In this document: piece after piece, positions 5,860 to 6,575 of the stretch
Position numbering within the stretch: position 1 is the stretch's first letter
Layout: each line of letters starts with the position of its first letter
NCBI GenBank assembly: GCA_037384225.1
Contig: JARROD010000239.1
Span: 1 to 6,575 of the forward strand
DNA from: JARROD01 sp037384225
GTDB taxonomy: Bacteria; Pseudomonadota; Gammaproteobacteria; Pseudomonadales; Cellvibrionaceae
Reading direction: 5' to 3'
DNA length: 6,575 bases
Position numbers and translations under genes: made by a program
The notes under the pieces: generated by a model
The model's database searches: none
Seen by the model: the letters and a program-made list of their open reading frames with translations, nothing else
What the model was told of the DNA's origin: nothing

Positions 5860-6450
5860 TCAACCGCAATTGACAATTTTGCCTATATTTATGGTGATCG
5901 TGAGGCTAGACGTGAATTTTTATCGTTTCTGGAAAACGTTTTTCACCTGTTCCCCGAGCGGGAGTTCCACGGGTTGATCGCCAGCAATACCGAGCAATTG
6001 AAAAGCGACAGGGAAATCTATGCCGCCGTGCAAAAGCAGCTCGATACCATCAAGCCATTTTTAGGCGAATTGAAGTTTGCCATTCCCGCGCTACAACACC
6101 AAAAGCAGGTTATGGTGCAGCAGAGCGTCGAGCTGCTGGGCGAGGCACGCTCGTTTGAAGGTTATCTGGAGGTCGGGTCCGGTGGCCGCTATTTGGATTA
6201 CCTGGAGGAGGCGGTCGCCATCAACGGCGATATTTATACCGTGACCGATACCCCACCCGGCTATTCCATCCCTGACATGGTTGATCGCGGCCAAGTGGCC
6301 AAGGTTGGGCAGACCATCGATTTCAATCACTATGCCACCGATTTCTCGACGCACATTCCGAGCGGGAGCATCGATCTGGCCAGCGTCTATATCGGATTTC
6401 ACCACTGCCCGATAGCATTGCGGGAAGCATTTATCGAGTGCGCCGTAAAA

Positions 6451-6470
6451 CTTCGCCCTTCAGGGCGGAG
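6451..6470. repeat. Subterminal hairpin of the IS right end
   Basis: CTTCGCCC (6451-6458), loop TTCA, GGGCGGAG (6463-6470) form an 8-bp stem with one T-G pair. Hairpins of this kind next to the tip are the sites bound by Y1 transposases. It also happens to read LRPSG in the methyltransferase frame, which blurs the exact boundary. Confidence 0.65.
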
Positions 6471-6481
6471 ATGTAAGGCGT

Positions 6482-6498
6482 GGATTGCGAAGCAATCC
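6482..6498. repeat. Perfect hairpin at the end of tnpA
   Basis: GGATTGC (6482-6488), GAA, GCAATCC (6492-6498) form a perfect 7-bp stem overlapping the last base of the tnpA stop codon on the minus strand. It may be part of the recognition end or protect the 3' end of the tnpA transcript. Confidence 0.65.
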
Positions 6499-6575
6499 TA
6501 ATGCGGTGTCCGCTCCTGTTCGATGTGTTGACGAATGATATCAATGGGCACACCATCGTAGCATTCGACAAAGTA
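6498..6575 (-). CDS. tnpA: IS200-like Y1 transposase TnpA, C-terminal end only
   Basis: This is a leftward frame too short to stand out by length, with 25 codons and a TAG stop (6498-6500). It begins YFVECYDGVP and ends in IDIIRQHIEQERTPH. It matches the C-terminus of IS200/IS605 TnpA proteins, where a strand of the type SYFV..(C/V)GG(V) is followed by a helix with I/V..YIE.Q. TnpA is a Y1-type HUH single-strand transposase that excises and inserts the element through a 5'-phosphotyrosine link. The HUH motif and the catalytic tyrosine lie outside the window, so activity cannot be judged. Confidence 0.72.
   Translation of the reverse strand, partial: YFVECYDGVPIDIIRQHIEQERTPH

Larger units (their letters stand above)
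5854..6501 (+). pseudogene. SAM-dependent methyltransferase fragment, broken at both ends
   Basis: This is a class I (Rossmann) SAM-dependent methyltransferase fragment of unknown target. Convincing coding sequence begins by about 5866 (IDNFAYIYGDREARREFL), upstream of the TTG at 5974, and no ATG or GTG precedes it in frame, so the 5' end is missing. A helical N-terminal part (LFPEREFHGLI, SDREIYAAVQ) leads to motif I, GYLEVGSGGRY (about 6160-6192). A strand with D in TVTDTPP follows, then an acidic-strand motif SIDLASVYIGFHHCP (about 6364-6414), often found in this type of methyltransferase. After FIECAV the frame enters the end of an IS200-like element and stops at 6499-6501, losing the C-terminal third of the fold, including the usual sequence after LRPGG. 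The last codons (from about 6446) are therefore element-derived. The protein is unlikely to be active. Confidence 0.7.
6446..6575 (-). mobile_element. IS200/IS605-family insertion, right-end portion
   Basis: The end of the window lies inside an IS200-like element oriented leftward. Its TnpA C-terminus is followed by a hairpin overlapping the stop and then a second hairpin. That is the layout of an IS200/IS605 right end, where subterminal hairpins are recognised as single-stranded DNA instead of terminal inverted repeats. The element tip is placed near 6446 (minus-strand GTTTTAC), but it could be up to about 25 bases further right. The left end and any tnpB lie beyond the window. Confidence 0.65.

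Noticed and set aside
5974..5976. TTG as the start of the methyltransferase
   Set aside because: Protein-like sequence continues in frame at least 35 codons upstream, and there is no ribosome binding site, so this is an internal leucine codon.

Overview
The window looks like a draft-genome contig from a polysaccharide-degrading, probably marine gammaproteobacterium. Three things point that way: an MlaC-type periplasmic lipid-transport protein, a very large secreted carbohydrate-active protein with a GlyGly-CTERM (rhombosortase) tail, and an IS200-like transposase end. The lineage (Cellvibrionales-like, such as the Saccharophagus/Teredinibacter group) is an inference from this gene style, not something proven by the sequence. 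A run of 27 Ns at 747-773 is an assembly gap, so the left and right parts may not be truly adjacent.

Layout from left to right. Positions 1-579 hold the 3' part of mlaC (+). Positions 580-1228 hold no convincing gene. This stretch contains a possible 12-codon stump where mlaB would be expected, a short inverted repeat against the N gap, an AT-rich palindromic promoter-like segment (784-819), copies of a TTTGGGTGCC / TTTGGGTATATTCT repeat family (825-915), and a compact foldable element at 1049-1137 that resembles part of group II intron domain I. Positions 1229-4951 (+) encode a 1240-residue exported, surface-anchored multidomain protein. Its order is signal peptide, clan GH-A-like glycosidase barrel, beta-sandwich, RICIN beta-trefoil, FN3, LamG, carbohydrate-binding-like beta-sandwich, an 'ANHKM' Cys-containing Ig-like domain, a DTGDSG repeat linker and a GlyGly-CTERM. 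A strong intrinsic terminator follows at 4997-5022, and then further copies of the same short repeats.

The right-hand third looks like a zone of decay. A 225-codon unrecognised minus-strand frame (5182-5859) sits head to head with a methyltransferase frame (5854-6501) that has no credible start codon. The two meet within a few bases, which suggests both lost their 5' ends at one recombination junction. The methyltransferase is also cut at its 3' end by an IS200/IS605-family element. The last 25 codons of that element's TnpA transposase are readable on the minus strand (6498-6575), followed by two hairpins.

The genes do not form one operon. The large glycosidase is a monocistronic unit with its own leader and terminator, between a lipid-transport locus and broken genes. 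I do not see a complete undescribed multi-gene system. The most promising leads are the unassigned catalytic module of the 1240-residue protein, the structured leader element, and the repeat family on both sides of the gene.
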